DNA of 6,164 nt, taken from NCBI GenBank assembly GCA_030621105.1, contig JAUXIH010000067.1, positions 1 through 6,164 on the forward strand. The letters run 5' to 3'. A model generated the notes under the pieces. The model was given only the letters and a program-made list of their open reading frames with translations, was not told the DNA's origin and did not search any database. Positions 1 through 5,757 of the stretch are shown here, piece after piece. Both the position numbers and the translations under genes were made by a program. This DNA comes from Dehalococcoidia bacterium (GTDB lineage: Bacteria > Chloroflexota > Dehalococcoidia > GIF9 > AB-539-J10). The number at the start of each line of letters is the position of its first letter. Positions within the stretch are counted from its first letter, which is position 1.

Positions 1-1002
1 CTCAGACAAGAGAAAAATAACAAACTCCGCAGCACGCAGGGAGTGTTGCGAATTTGAAGGTATGGTTATGCCATATATGATTGGTTTCCCTTGTTTTGTC
101 TGGTACACAGGTGGAGGGCCGGGACTCTTAAGAAGGTTGACCTCTGCTTCCTGGTAGAAATCCTCCACACCAGAAAGCTCATTGTTGGCTTTAGACAGGT
201 TGATATAGTCATCAAGCTCGATAAAATTCAACCCGTGCTGTACAGCCACAGAGCGATATTCAAAAGCATAGTCCAGGTCCCCTGATTGAATGGAGACGAT
301 AAGATCAACCGACTTTTGTCTCACAACCTCTTCACTGCCTCCAGGTCTGAGATCACTGGTGCCACCAACCCGGCCCCTCTCAGTACTATTACCCGGAATG
401 AGGACATCATACAGGCCAGCAGCAGCAGAATCAATATCCTGGCCAAAACTGGCAGCATCGTCGTAATAATACTTCTGGGCTAACTGAACCACCATCAGCG
501 TTCGATAACCACAGGGATCGCTGTCAGGATCACTGTGTCCATAGCTAACAGCCTCATTCCTCAACACATCATACCAACCACGCGTGCCATTTACTATGGA
601 CTGAGCTTCAGGCGCTCCATCCCGATAACATAGCACCATCTTATTCCGGGCGAATGCGATATACCAGTCAGCATAGCCTTTATCGTATAGCCTGCCAGGA
701 ATAAGCTTGTAATCCGCGGAGGCGATGATATCAGGAGGGTTCTCTCCAGCTTCCTCCTGTGCTATAGACTTGCTTATCATGGTAGCGCTACCTCCCGACT
801 CCTGCAGGACATCAACGCCGGGATGCAAAGCTTCAAACTCCGTTTCCAGTTGATCAAATGGCACCGTCAGGCTGCCAGCATGATATATGGTAAGCGTCTC
901 CATGGGAGGAACATTTCCCTGGGACCCCCCACAACCGGTTACCAGCATCGCTGCCAGCACCATAAACAATATGATGCCATTCTTTATTTTGCTATTCACC
1001 AT
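1..1002 (-). CDS. wtpA: Tungstate/molybdate ABC transporter substrate-binding lipoprotein WtpA (C-terminus cut by window edge)
   Basis: This protein binds tungstate or molybdate outside the membrane and delivers it to the WtpB/WtpC importer. 334 codons are visible with no stop before base 1, so a short C-terminal piece is missing. The N-terminus has basic residues, a hydrophobic stretch (about 9-20) and a lipobox V21-T-G-C24, so it is probably a membrane-anchored lipoprotein. WtpA-type landmarks follow in order: HAGSL (41-45), SGGSA (69-73), IIASADY (92-98), DWYIAFARN (112-120), DPCGYR (162-167), DYAFEYRSVAVQHG (244-257) and PIIYGITIPSN (307-317). They resemble the archaeal WtpA/ModA family more than enterobacterial ModA. 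Asp162 fits the metal-ligand Asp of that family; the expected Glu ligand appears to be Ser231. The start at 1002 follows AAAGGAGGT (1008-1016) at 5 nt spacing. It is the last visible gene of the wtpB-wtpC-wtpA unit. Identification is by motif recall; specificity for W over Mo cannot be read from sequence. Confidence 0.93.
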   Translation of the reverse strand, partial: MVNSKIKNGIILFMVLAAMLVTGCGGSQGNVPPMETLTIYHAGSLTVPFDQLETEFEALHPGVDVLQESGGSATMISKSIAQEEAGENPPDIIASADYKLIPGRLYDKGYADWYIAFARNKMVLCYRDGAPEAQSIVNGTRGWYDVLRNEAVSYGHSDPDSDPCGYRTLMVVQLAQKYYYDDAASFGQDIDSAAAGLYDVLIPGNSTERGRVGGTSDLRPGGSEEVVRQKSVDLIVSIQSGDLDYAFEYRSVAVQHGLNFIELDDYINLSKANNELSGVEDFYQEAEVNLLKSPGPPPVYQTKQGKPIIYGITIPSNSQHSLRAAEFVIFLLSE

Positions 1003-1014
1003 GTTCAACCTCCT

Positions 1015-2061
1015 TTAAAATACGTGTACTGATGATGCCTTAAATGTGACCCACACTGTCATTCCCCGCTGTAACCCGAGGTCACGAAACGACTGTCGCG
1101 TGATCATACAGGTGAGATCCGGCGGCAATGTCACCGTGACATAGACAACAGATCCTCTATCAACAATATCTGCGATGGCACCGGGAAAAGAATTCCGCGC
1201 CGAGGATCCCAAATGCTCTAGTGATAACAAGACATCCTCGGGCCGCAGGGAAAGATGAACCTGTTCCTCCTGGCTCGTCATAGCCGCAAGCTGCACTCCA
1301 CCAATATCCACGAGGGCATAGCCCTCATCTTGACTGACGACCTTGCCGGAAAACACATTCCGTGACAGGGAGAAATGAGCCATAAATTCCGAGTTTGGCT
1401 GGCGCAGTATCTGCTCGGGAGTTCCCACCTGGGCAATGCGACCCTGGTGCAACACCGCAACCCGGTCTCCCAAAACCATAGATTCCTCAAAATCGTGGGT
1501 GACATGCATGGTTGTCACGCCCAACCGCCGATGCACCTCGGCTAAAACCCGCTGCAAGCTCTCCTTGGTTTCGGGATCCAGCGCACTTAAGGGCTCATCC
1601 AGCAACAACATGTCGGGATTGGTAACCAGGGCCCGCCCCAGCGCCACTCGCTGTTTCTCCCCTCCGCTGAGAGTATTCGGCCTTCTCTCCAGCAAGTGCG
1701 CTATGCCCAGCATGTGGGCCATATCATCCACCCGGGAGCGCACTTCATCCCTGGAGAGCTTCCTGAAGCTAAGCCCAAAGGCAATGTTCTGCGCCACCGA
1801 GAGGTGAGGAAATAGGGACTGATCCTGGTATACAATACCGATTTTCCTCTTTTCCGGGCTGATGCCAGTTATCTCCCTGTCGTTAATCCACACCTCGCCA
1901 TGGACCACAGGATACAGGCCAGCAATGGCCTCCAGCAGAACGGTCTTGCCCGCTGCAGTGGGGCCGAGAATAATGAAATACTCGCTATCCCTGATATCCA
2001 GAGTAATGTCTCGCAGCATAAACTCCCCCAAATCCACGGTAAGGTCCTTTATCGCAATCAT
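1015..2061 (-). CDS. wtpC: Tungstate/molybdate ABC transporter ATP-binding protein WtpC (ModC-like)
   Basis: This is the cytoplasmic ATPase that powers metal-oxyanion import through WtpB. In its 348 residues all ABC motifs are visible: Walker A GPTAAGKT (33-40), Q-loop Gln79 in VYQDQ, signature LSGGE (131-135), Walker B LLLDE (152-156), D-loop SALD (159-162) and the H-loop histidine 189. The Walker A has Ala36 where many relatives have Gly, but GxxxxGKT is kept. Residues about 230-348 form a C-terminal TOBE/Mop-type region. It includes LRPEDVLLS (272-280) and SARNSFPG (287-294), the latter typical of oxyanion-binding domains in ModC/WtpC, where bound metal can inhibit transport. Its ATG shares the ATGA (2058-2061) with the wtpB stop, implying translational coupling, and GAGGAG lies just upstream inside wtpB. 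Its stop overlaps the wtpA ribosome site. A spermidine or sulfate importer ATPase is less likely given the Mop motif and the neighbours. Confidence 0.93.
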   Translation of the reverse strand: MIAIKDLTVDLGEFMLRDITLDIRDSEYFIILGPTAAGKTVLLEAIAGLYPVVHGEVWINDREITGISPEKRKIGIVYQDQSLFPHLSVAQNIAFGLSFRKLSRDEVRSRVDDMAHMLGIAHLLERRPNTLSGGEKQRVALGRALVTNPDMLLLDEPLSALDPETKESLQRVLAEVHRRLGVTTMHVTHDFEESMVLGDRVAVLHQGRIAQVGTPEQILRQPNSEFMAHFSLSRNVFSGKVVSQDEGYALVDIGGVQLAAMTSQEEQVHLSLRPEDVLLSLEHLGSSARNSFPGAIADIVDRGSVVYVTVTLPPDLTCMITRQSFRDLGLQRGMTVWVTFKASSVHVF

Positions 2062-2873
2062 GCCCGGTCTCCTCGATAGGCAATCATTCTCAGGGCAATG
2101 AAAATAACCAGCGAGATAAGTATCACCAGGCCTGCCACCGGCAGGGTGTAGTCCAGCCCATAATTAAAGCGATCAGCAACCAGTATGGGGGCAACCACAG
2201 GGTTATGCCCCAAAAAGGGCACATGATAGGCCAGGATCAATATGGCACCAAACTCGCTAATCCCCCTGGCCCACATCATCACCGAGCCAGAAAAAATACT
2301 CCTTGCCGCCAGGGGCAGGGAGACCCGAAAAAAGGAACGCCAGGGCGAGGCACCAAGCGTACGAGCCACCTTCTCCAGCTTGACATCGACACCCTGAAAC
2401 CCTTCCTTGGCAGAATCAATGAGAAAGGGAAGGCTCACAAACATCATGGCAATAATGACGCCAGCAATGGTATTAAAGAAATCGATACCAATTACATGAA
2501 ACACCTTGCCCAGGAGGAACTGCTGGCCAAAAACAAACAGCAGGGCCACGCCCGCAGCAGAATGAGGGATGACAATAGGAACATCAATGAGTCCTTCCAA
2601 CAAACTCTTGCCCCGGAAATTTCGCCGTGCCAGGAGGTATGCCAGGGGAACACCAAAGAGAAGCCCAAACAGCGTGGCAATTACAGCAGCACAGATGGTG
2701 AGCAATATGGAGTAATACACTTCGTCCTGGAGCAGGGTATTCCACAGGGTTCCCGGTGAGGGAGAAAGCACCGTTTTGAGCAGGGGAAAGGAGATGAAGA
2801 ACATGATGAGTACGCCCAGCACGACGAACACCACGTTCATGCTGTCCCACCGGAAAGAGTGCAACCTAAACAT
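2058..2873 (-). CDS. wtpB: Tungstate/molybdate ABC transporter permease WtpB (ModB-like)
   Basis: This is the membrane channel subunit of the importer. The 271 residues are strongly hydrophobic, with about six likely membrane segments (roughly 13-33, 55-80, 93-117, 132-153, 188-215 and 243-264). The cytoplasmic EAA loop that contacts the ATPase is clear at about 167-189: EKVARTLGASPWRSFFRVS followed by LPLA, with the conserved Gly174. RGISEFGA (203-210) is typical of ModB/WtpB permeases. The start at 2873 has AGGTGG 6 nt upstream, and an in-frame stop sits two codons before it. Met12 (codon at 2840-2838, preceded by GGTGGG) is an alternative start that would leave a slightly shorter N-terminus. 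The annotated start overlaps the end of the leader ORF by 8 nt and the gene's own stop overlaps wtpC by 4 nt. It is the first transporter gene downstream of the riboswitch. Confidence 0.92.
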   Translation of the reverse strand: MFRLHSFRWDSMNVVFVVLGVLIMFFISFPLLKTVLSPSPGTLWNTLLQDEVYYSILLTICAAVIATLFGLLFGVPLAYLLARRNFRGKSLLEGLIDVPIVIPHSAAGVALLFVFGQQFLLGKVFHVIGIDFFNTIAGVIIAMMFVSLPFLIDSAKEGFQGVDVKLEKVARTLGASPWRSFFRVSLPLAARSIFSGSVMMWARGISEFGAILILAYHVPFLGHNPVVAPILVADRFNYGLDYTLPVAGLVILISLVIFIALRMIAYRGDRA

Positions 2874-3006
2874 GCACTACCACCTGTGAGGAAAATAGAT
2901 GCTGTTTCCGAAAGGATGTCGCTAGAGGAACATCACCAGAATAAGAAAAGGAATCAGGATAAATAGATGCCTTTAAGGCCTCAGCAACACAGTAACCAAG
3001 CTTCAT
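2866..3006 (-). CDS. Putative 46-residue leader ORF between the Moco riboswitch and wtpB
   Basis: An ATG at 3006-3004 sits 4 nt after GGAG within the 3' strand of the riboswitch closing helix. It opens a 46-codon frame ending in TAG at 2868-2866. The product begins MKLGYCVAEALKAS and ends QVVVHV; I recognise no domain, signal peptide or membrane span. The frame ends 8 nt inside wtpB in a different frame, the usual geometry for translational coupling. Only about 14 of 45 sense codons end in G or C, lower than I would expect from the neighbouring genes, so the peptide itself may be under little selection. In the known E. coli moaA example the gene's ATG sits at this same place after the aptamer. 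The ORF may therefore be a control device passing the switch decision to wtpB, or the remnant of a lost gene. That it is translated is inference from the ribosome site and layout. Confidence 0.55.
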   Translation of the reverse strand: MKLGYCVAEALKASIYPDSFSYSGDVPLATSFRKQHLFSSQVVVHV

Positions 3007-3008
3007 AA

Positions 3009-3017
3009 CTCTCCTTT
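3009..3017 (-). promoter_or_regulatory. Shine-Dalgarno site embedded in the riboswitch P1 helix
   Basis: AAAGGAGAG on the minus strand matches the ribosome-binding consensus and is followed after TT by the ATG of the leader ORF. Its GGAGAG part is the 3' strand of the aptamer closing helix, so it cannot be base-paired in P1 and bound by a ribosome at once. This is what makes a translational on/off mechanism likely and what decides the leader ORF start. Confidence 0.7.
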
Positions 3018-3117
3018 CCAAACACGGGAGGCATGAGCGTTTCCCCTCACACCCTTGAGACTTTCATCTACCGGTTGCTGCCCATGGATTTCTCTTTAGG
3101 TACAGCAACTCGGAGAG
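3009..3117 (-). promoter_or_regulatory. Molybdenum/tungsten cofactor (Moco/Tuco) riboswitch upstream of wtpBCA
   Basis: Read on the minus strand, this 109-nt leader closes with CUCUCC (3117-3112) pairing to GGAGAG (3014-3009). Within it are GUUGCUG/CAGCAAC (3109-3103 with 3080-3074) and GGUGUGAG/CUCAUGCC (3053-3046 with 3037-3030, two G-U pairs) around a GGGAAACG loop. The segment CCUCCCGUGUUUGGAAAGG (3031-3013) differs at only two places from the same segment of the E. coli moaA Moco riboswitch as I recall it (CCUCCCGUAUCUGGAAAGG). The 5' UCUCCGAG also fits the motif. The closing helix includes a Shine-Dalgarno sequence followed directly by an ATG, so ligand-stabilised folding would be expected to block ribosome access. 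No U-tract terminator is seen between it and wtpB, which favours translational control. Whether it senses the Mo or the W form is not resolved here. Confidence 0.87.
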
Positions 3118-3153
3118 ATTTTTGTCCAAGTTATACTTCTATGATCAAAGTGC

Positions 3154-3183
3154 AGTATATCATCATCGCTGATATCCCCTCAA
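3154..3183 (-). promoter_or_regulatory. Candidate sigma-70 promoter for the riboswitch-wtpBCA transcript
   Basis: On the minus strand TTGAGG (3183-3178) and TATACT (3159-3154) resemble -35 and -10 boxes with an 18-nt spacer. Transcription would start near 3147, about 30 nt before the aptamer closing helix. The position between the mog stop and the riboswitch suits a separate promoter for the transporter unit. It rests on sequence match alone, and read-through from the upstream cofactor genes is also possible because no terminator is seen after mog. Confidence 0.5.
3157..3175. repeat. Short inverted repeat inside the candidate promoter
   Basis: ATATCA and TGATAT form perfect 6-bp arms separated by 7 nt, lying between and partly over the candidate -10 and -35 boxes. 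This is where a repressor dimer could bind, but arms of this size and AT content also occur by chance. I do not match it to a known operator; it is only loosely like a ModE half-site (ATCGCT followed by an AT-rich run). Confidence 0.25.
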
Positions 3184-3279
3184 GACATGGCGCGAAAACT
3201 CAGCGAAATTCTCTATTCCCAGGATATAAGGCAATAAGCAGATATTACACGCGACAACCCTGGAGGAGACTATCACTCT
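3184..3279. other. Spacer between mog and the wtp promoter; nothing recognised
   Basis: About 96 nt follow the mog stop before the candidate -35 box. I find no ORF with a ribosome site and no RNA fold with conserved motifs. There is no stem followed by a U-tract that would end transcription in either direction. The only local pairing seen (GAGA with TCTC just after the mog stop) is 4 bp and lacks a T-run. Confidence 0.5.
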
Positions 3280-3771
3280 CTAGGCAGCAGGATGTTCACC
3301 CTGCCGGCCCTTGAGCGTATCCACAGCATGCTGCAGAACAGGCAGTATCGGCACCAGGGATTGGCGCACCGCCTGCGGGCTGCCCGGCAGATTAATAATC
3401 AGGCACTCGCCCCTCACCCCCGCTACCCCCCTGCCGAGCATGGACATGGGAGTATACTTCCCTCCCTCCTGCCGTATAACCTCGGCAAAGCCCGGAGCAA
3501 CCCTGTCGATCACCGCCATGGTGGCCTCAGGAGTTACATCACGAGGGCTCAAGCCCGTGCCACCGGTGGTGATAATCACGTCCGCCGCGTCATCATCAGC
3601 CCAGCGAACCAGGGTTGACTCTATCCCCCCTCGCTCATCGGGAACGATGGTCTGCTGGACAACACTGGCTCCGGCTCCGGAAAGGATTTCGGCAATCGCC
3701 GGGCCACTGCTATCCTGGCGCTCGCCACGCCAGCCAGCGTCACTGATCGTCAATATTCCTACCCTGAACAT
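3280..3771 (-). CDS. mog: Molybdopterin adenylyltransferase, MogA/MoaB family
   Basis: The family activates molybdopterin by adenylation (MPT plus ATP to MPT-AMP and pyrophosphate), giving the substrate into which MoeA inserts the metal. The 163 residues match a single MoCF-type domain. Landmarks are ILTISD (6-11), TTGGTG (68-73), SPRDVTPEAT (75-84), the SMLGRGVAG stretch (110-118) and LPGSP (128-132). TTGGTG and LPGSP are the molybdopterin- and nucleotide-binding loops of the fold. The ATG at 3771 has GAAGG upstream and starts 12 nt after the mobB stop, so the two are probably cotranscribed. It is the last gene of the cofactor block before the wtp promoter region. MogA and MoaB are close paralogues; I cannot say from this sequence which name is better, and some MoaB proteins lack adenylation activity. 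Confidence 0.9.
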   Translation of the reverse strand: MFRVGILTISDAGWRGERQDSSGPAIAEILSGAGASVVQQTIVPDERGGIESTLVRWADDDAADVIITTGGTGLSPRDVTPEATMAVIDRVAPGFAEVIRQEGGKYTPMSMLGRGVAGVRGECLIINLPGSPQAVRQSLVPILPVLQHAVDTLKGRQGEHPAA

Positions 3772-3783
3772 AATAGTCGCCTT

Positions 3784-4431
3784 CTATGGGTTCTTCCTGA
3801 AAGAAATATCAAAATTCGCCACGTCTCCTACATTCTTCAGCGAGGAAATAATAGCCATGGCTGTCCTCGCTATTATCGCCTTGATAAAGGAATTCATGAC
3901 CACAGGCTCGCCATTAACAAAGAGCATGGTGTCTTCGGCCCCGGGAAACATCAGGTTGTGCTCAATGAAATCAGCCACCTCCGTGACTTTGCTCAAGGGT
4001 AGCTGGGGCACGGCTATATCCAGGTCGCAGTCGGTGACGACGGCGGAAAGCTCCTTTACGGAACACAGCAACTCACCACCAAACTCCTCCCTGGTCAGCT
4101 CAATCTTCGGAGACCTGGCCTTCTTGAATCCCTCGATCAACACCAGGTCGAAGCTATTGCCCAGGAGACGGAGGATCTCCCCAAGGCTGGTATCACTATC
4201 TACCTGCCTGACCAGCGCCAGCTTGTCCGGTGAGCTAACAATGACAGCATCACTCCCGGCCTCGGCAAACCTCCAGCTATCCTTACCTGGCTGATCCATC
4301 TCCACGCGACCTATGCCGTGTTTCACCACGGCAACACGATAACCTCGCTGCTTGAACTCGGCAACCAGCTTCTCAATCAATGTTGTCTTGCCTGCGCCTG
4401 ATTTACCAACGATAGAAACTGTGGGAATCAT
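3784..4431 (-). CDS. mobB: Molybdopterin-guanine dinucleotide biosynthesis protein MobB with C-terminal extension
   Basis: MobB is a P-loop GTP-binding protein that assists MobA in forming the guanine dinucleotide cofactor; its exact role in the cell is not settled. The 215 residues show Walker A GKSGAGKT (9-16), VKHG (36-39), the KDSWR motif (50-54) and LIEGFK (98-103), which carries the Walker B-like acidic residue. The usual family length is about 165-175 residues. Here a further segment (about 165-215) reads LFVNGEPVVMNSF, then a helical AIIARTAMAIISSLK stretch and a short strand-like end. It looks like a small appended domain I cannot name. The start has a strong AGGAGG site 5-6 nt upstream. 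Spacing is 44 nt from moeA and 12 nt to mog, consistent with one operon. Confidence 0.92.
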   Translation of the reverse strand: MIPTVSIVGKSGAGKTTLIEKLVAEFKQRGYRVAVVKHGIGRVEMDQPGKDSWRFAEAGSDAVIVSSPDKLALVRQVDSDTSLGEILRLLGNSFDLVLIEGFKKARSPKIELTREEFGGELLCSVKELSAVVTDCDLDIAVPQLPLSKVTEVADFIEHNLMFPGAEDTMLFVNGEPVVMNSFIKAIIARTAMAIISSLKNVGDVANFDISFRKNP

Positions 4432-4475
4432 ATCTTCCTCCTGTTATATCTCCGTGCTTCGCCACCTGCCCGCAA

Positions 4476-5729
4476 TCACAACGACCGGGACCAGTCCAGC
4501 ATCTGCACCCGGACGACATCTCCCTTCTTAACCCCTCCGGTATCCTCAGGAATTATGGCCAGACCATTAGCCTTGACCATTGATGTCAGGATTCCTGAAC
4601 CCTGGGGTCCGGTGGGTACAGCGTGGTACTCTCTACCATGCCTGGTGACGGTCACTCGAACAAGCTCCCGGCGGCCATCACGGTTGGTAACATCACGTTG
4701 TATGATAGCCAACACCGTCGGCTTGGCCAGGTTTTCTTTCCCCAGCATCTTGAGAATAGCAGGACGCACGAATTGTTCAAAGGTCACCATAGAGCTGACA
4801 GGGTTCCCGGGAAGCCCCAGGTGAGGTATGCTCCTGTCTCTCCCAATCATGCCAAAGGCGAGAGGCTTGCCCGGCTTCATGTGCACCGTCCAGAAGTTAA
4901 TCTGCCCTCGCTGCGCCAGGACATTTTTCACCATATCATAATCTCCCCGGGACACGCCCCCGCAGGTGATAAGCATATCAGAGCTCAAGCTTTCATCTAT
5001 CTTCTCATTTAATGACTCCATGGAATCACGGCCTATCCCCAGTATCCGGGGAATCCCTCCATAACGCGTAATCTCAGCAGCGATAGTGTAGGTGTTGCTA
5101 TTGTGAATCTTGCCGGGCGCCAGCGGGACATCTATATCCACCAGCTCATCTCCCGTGGCCAGCACGGAAATCACCGGGCGGCGCACTACCCTGGCCGTGC
5201 TATGGCCCAGCGATGCCAGGACCCCAATTTCTGCCGGGCGAAGCACAGTCCCTCGAGGCAAGACCCTGGACCCCACAGCGATGTCCTCTCCCCGGTTGCG
5301 GATATTCAGACCCTTCTTTGCCGGGCGCAATATACCAATATGGGATGCGTCCTCCATAGATGCTCGCCGGATTTGCTCATCGGTGTGCTCGAACTGCACC
5401 ACGGCATCAGCACCCGCAGGTAGCGGCGCACCCGTCATAATACGTATTGCCATGCCGCGGGCAACCCTTGCCTGGGACGGAGACCCGGCAGCAGCTTCAT
5501 CAATAACGGAGAGAACTCGGGGCGATGCCTCGGATGCCCCCCTGGTATCGACGGCACGCACCGCGTAGCCATCCATAGCAGAATTGTCCCAGGGAGGGAT
5601 CTCCGATTCAGCATGAATATCCTCAGCCAGGACCTGCCCCAAACACTCCAGGATGGGCTTTCGCTCCGGCCCCAGTACATGTATGTACCCCAGTATCTCT
5701 TCCTGGGCCTGCTCCACTGATATCGCCAT
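4476..5729 (-). CDS. moeA: Molybdopterin molybdenumtransferase MoeA
   Basis: MoeA inserts molybdate (or tungstate) into adenylated molybdopterin made by the Mog-type enzyme, releasing AMP. The 417 residues are the normal length for a full protein. Motifs in order are PPWDNSAMDGYA (45-56), RIMTGAPLPAGADAVV (96-111), TGDEL (192-196), HNSNTY (209-214), GGVSRGDYD (257-265), PGKPLAFG (286-293) and GLPGNPVSS (305-313). A C-terminal domain covers about 338-412 and contains GPQGSGILTSM. There is no fused periplasmic-binding-like domain, which some bacterial and archaeal MoeA proteins carry. The ATG at 5729 is preceded by GAGGT about 9 nt away and lies 28 nt after the mobA stop. Some organisms keep separate MoeA paralogues for Mo and W; this copy's closeness to wtpBCA is suggestive but does not prove a tungsten role. 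Confidence 0.95.
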   Translation of the reverse strand: MAISVEQAQEEILGYIHVLGPERKPILECLGQVLAEDIHAESEIPPWDNSAMDGYAVRAVDTRGASEASPRVLSVIDEAAAGSPSQARVARGMAIRIMTGAPLPAGADAVVQFEHTDEQIRRASMEDASHIGILRPAKKGLNIRNRGEDIAVGSRVLPRGTVLRPAEIGVLASLGHSTARVVRRPVISVLATGDELVDIDVPLAPGKIHNSNTYTIAAEITRYGGIPRILGIGRDSMESLNEKIDESLSSDMLITCGGVSRGDYDMVKNVLAQRGQINFWTVHMKPGKPLAFGMIGRDRSIPHLGLPGNPVSSMVTFEQFVRPAILKMLGKENLAKPTVLAIIQRDVTNRDGRRELVRVTVTRHGREYHAVPTGPQGSGILTSMVKANGLAIIPEDTGGVKKGDVVRVQMLDWSRSL

Positions 5730-5757
5730 TTCAAGCTACCTCGAACACAACATGCCA

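Noticed and set aside
91..483. Two plus-strand open frames of about 65 codons
   Set aside because: They are antisense to wtpA, whose translation has clear family motifs across this interval.
2205..2759. Plus-strand open frame of 184 codons opposite wtpB
   Set aside because: It is highly polar with Lys/Gln/Gly/His runs, which is what the complement of a hydrophobic membrane-protein gene produces. It has no domain and no convincing ribosome site.
2960..2985. GCCT-TAA-AGGC hairpin in the leader ORF as an expression-platform terminator
   Set aside because: The stem is only 4 bp and the following sequence is not a continuous U-run. A Shine-Dalgarno-masking mechanism explains the layout better.
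3161..3175. ModE-box-like sequence ATCGCTGATAT
   Set aside because: Only one half-site resembles the E. coli ModE consensus and it contains an insertion. No matching second half lies at the expected distance.
3260..3282. Possible terminator hairpin just after mog
   Set aside because: Only about 4 bp pair (GAGA with TCTC) and no T-tract follows, so it does not qualify as an intrinsic terminator.
3033..3314. Plus-strand 93-codon open frame over the riboswitch and intergenic region
   Set aside because: It runs antisense to the structured leader and promoter, has no good ribosome site and encodes nothing recognisable.
3311..4294. Long plus-strand open frame of 327 codons across mog and mobB
   Set aside because: It lies wholly opposite two well-supported genes, shows no recognisable domain, and has a low-complexity Ser/Pro/Arg-rich composition typical of an antisense shadow frame.
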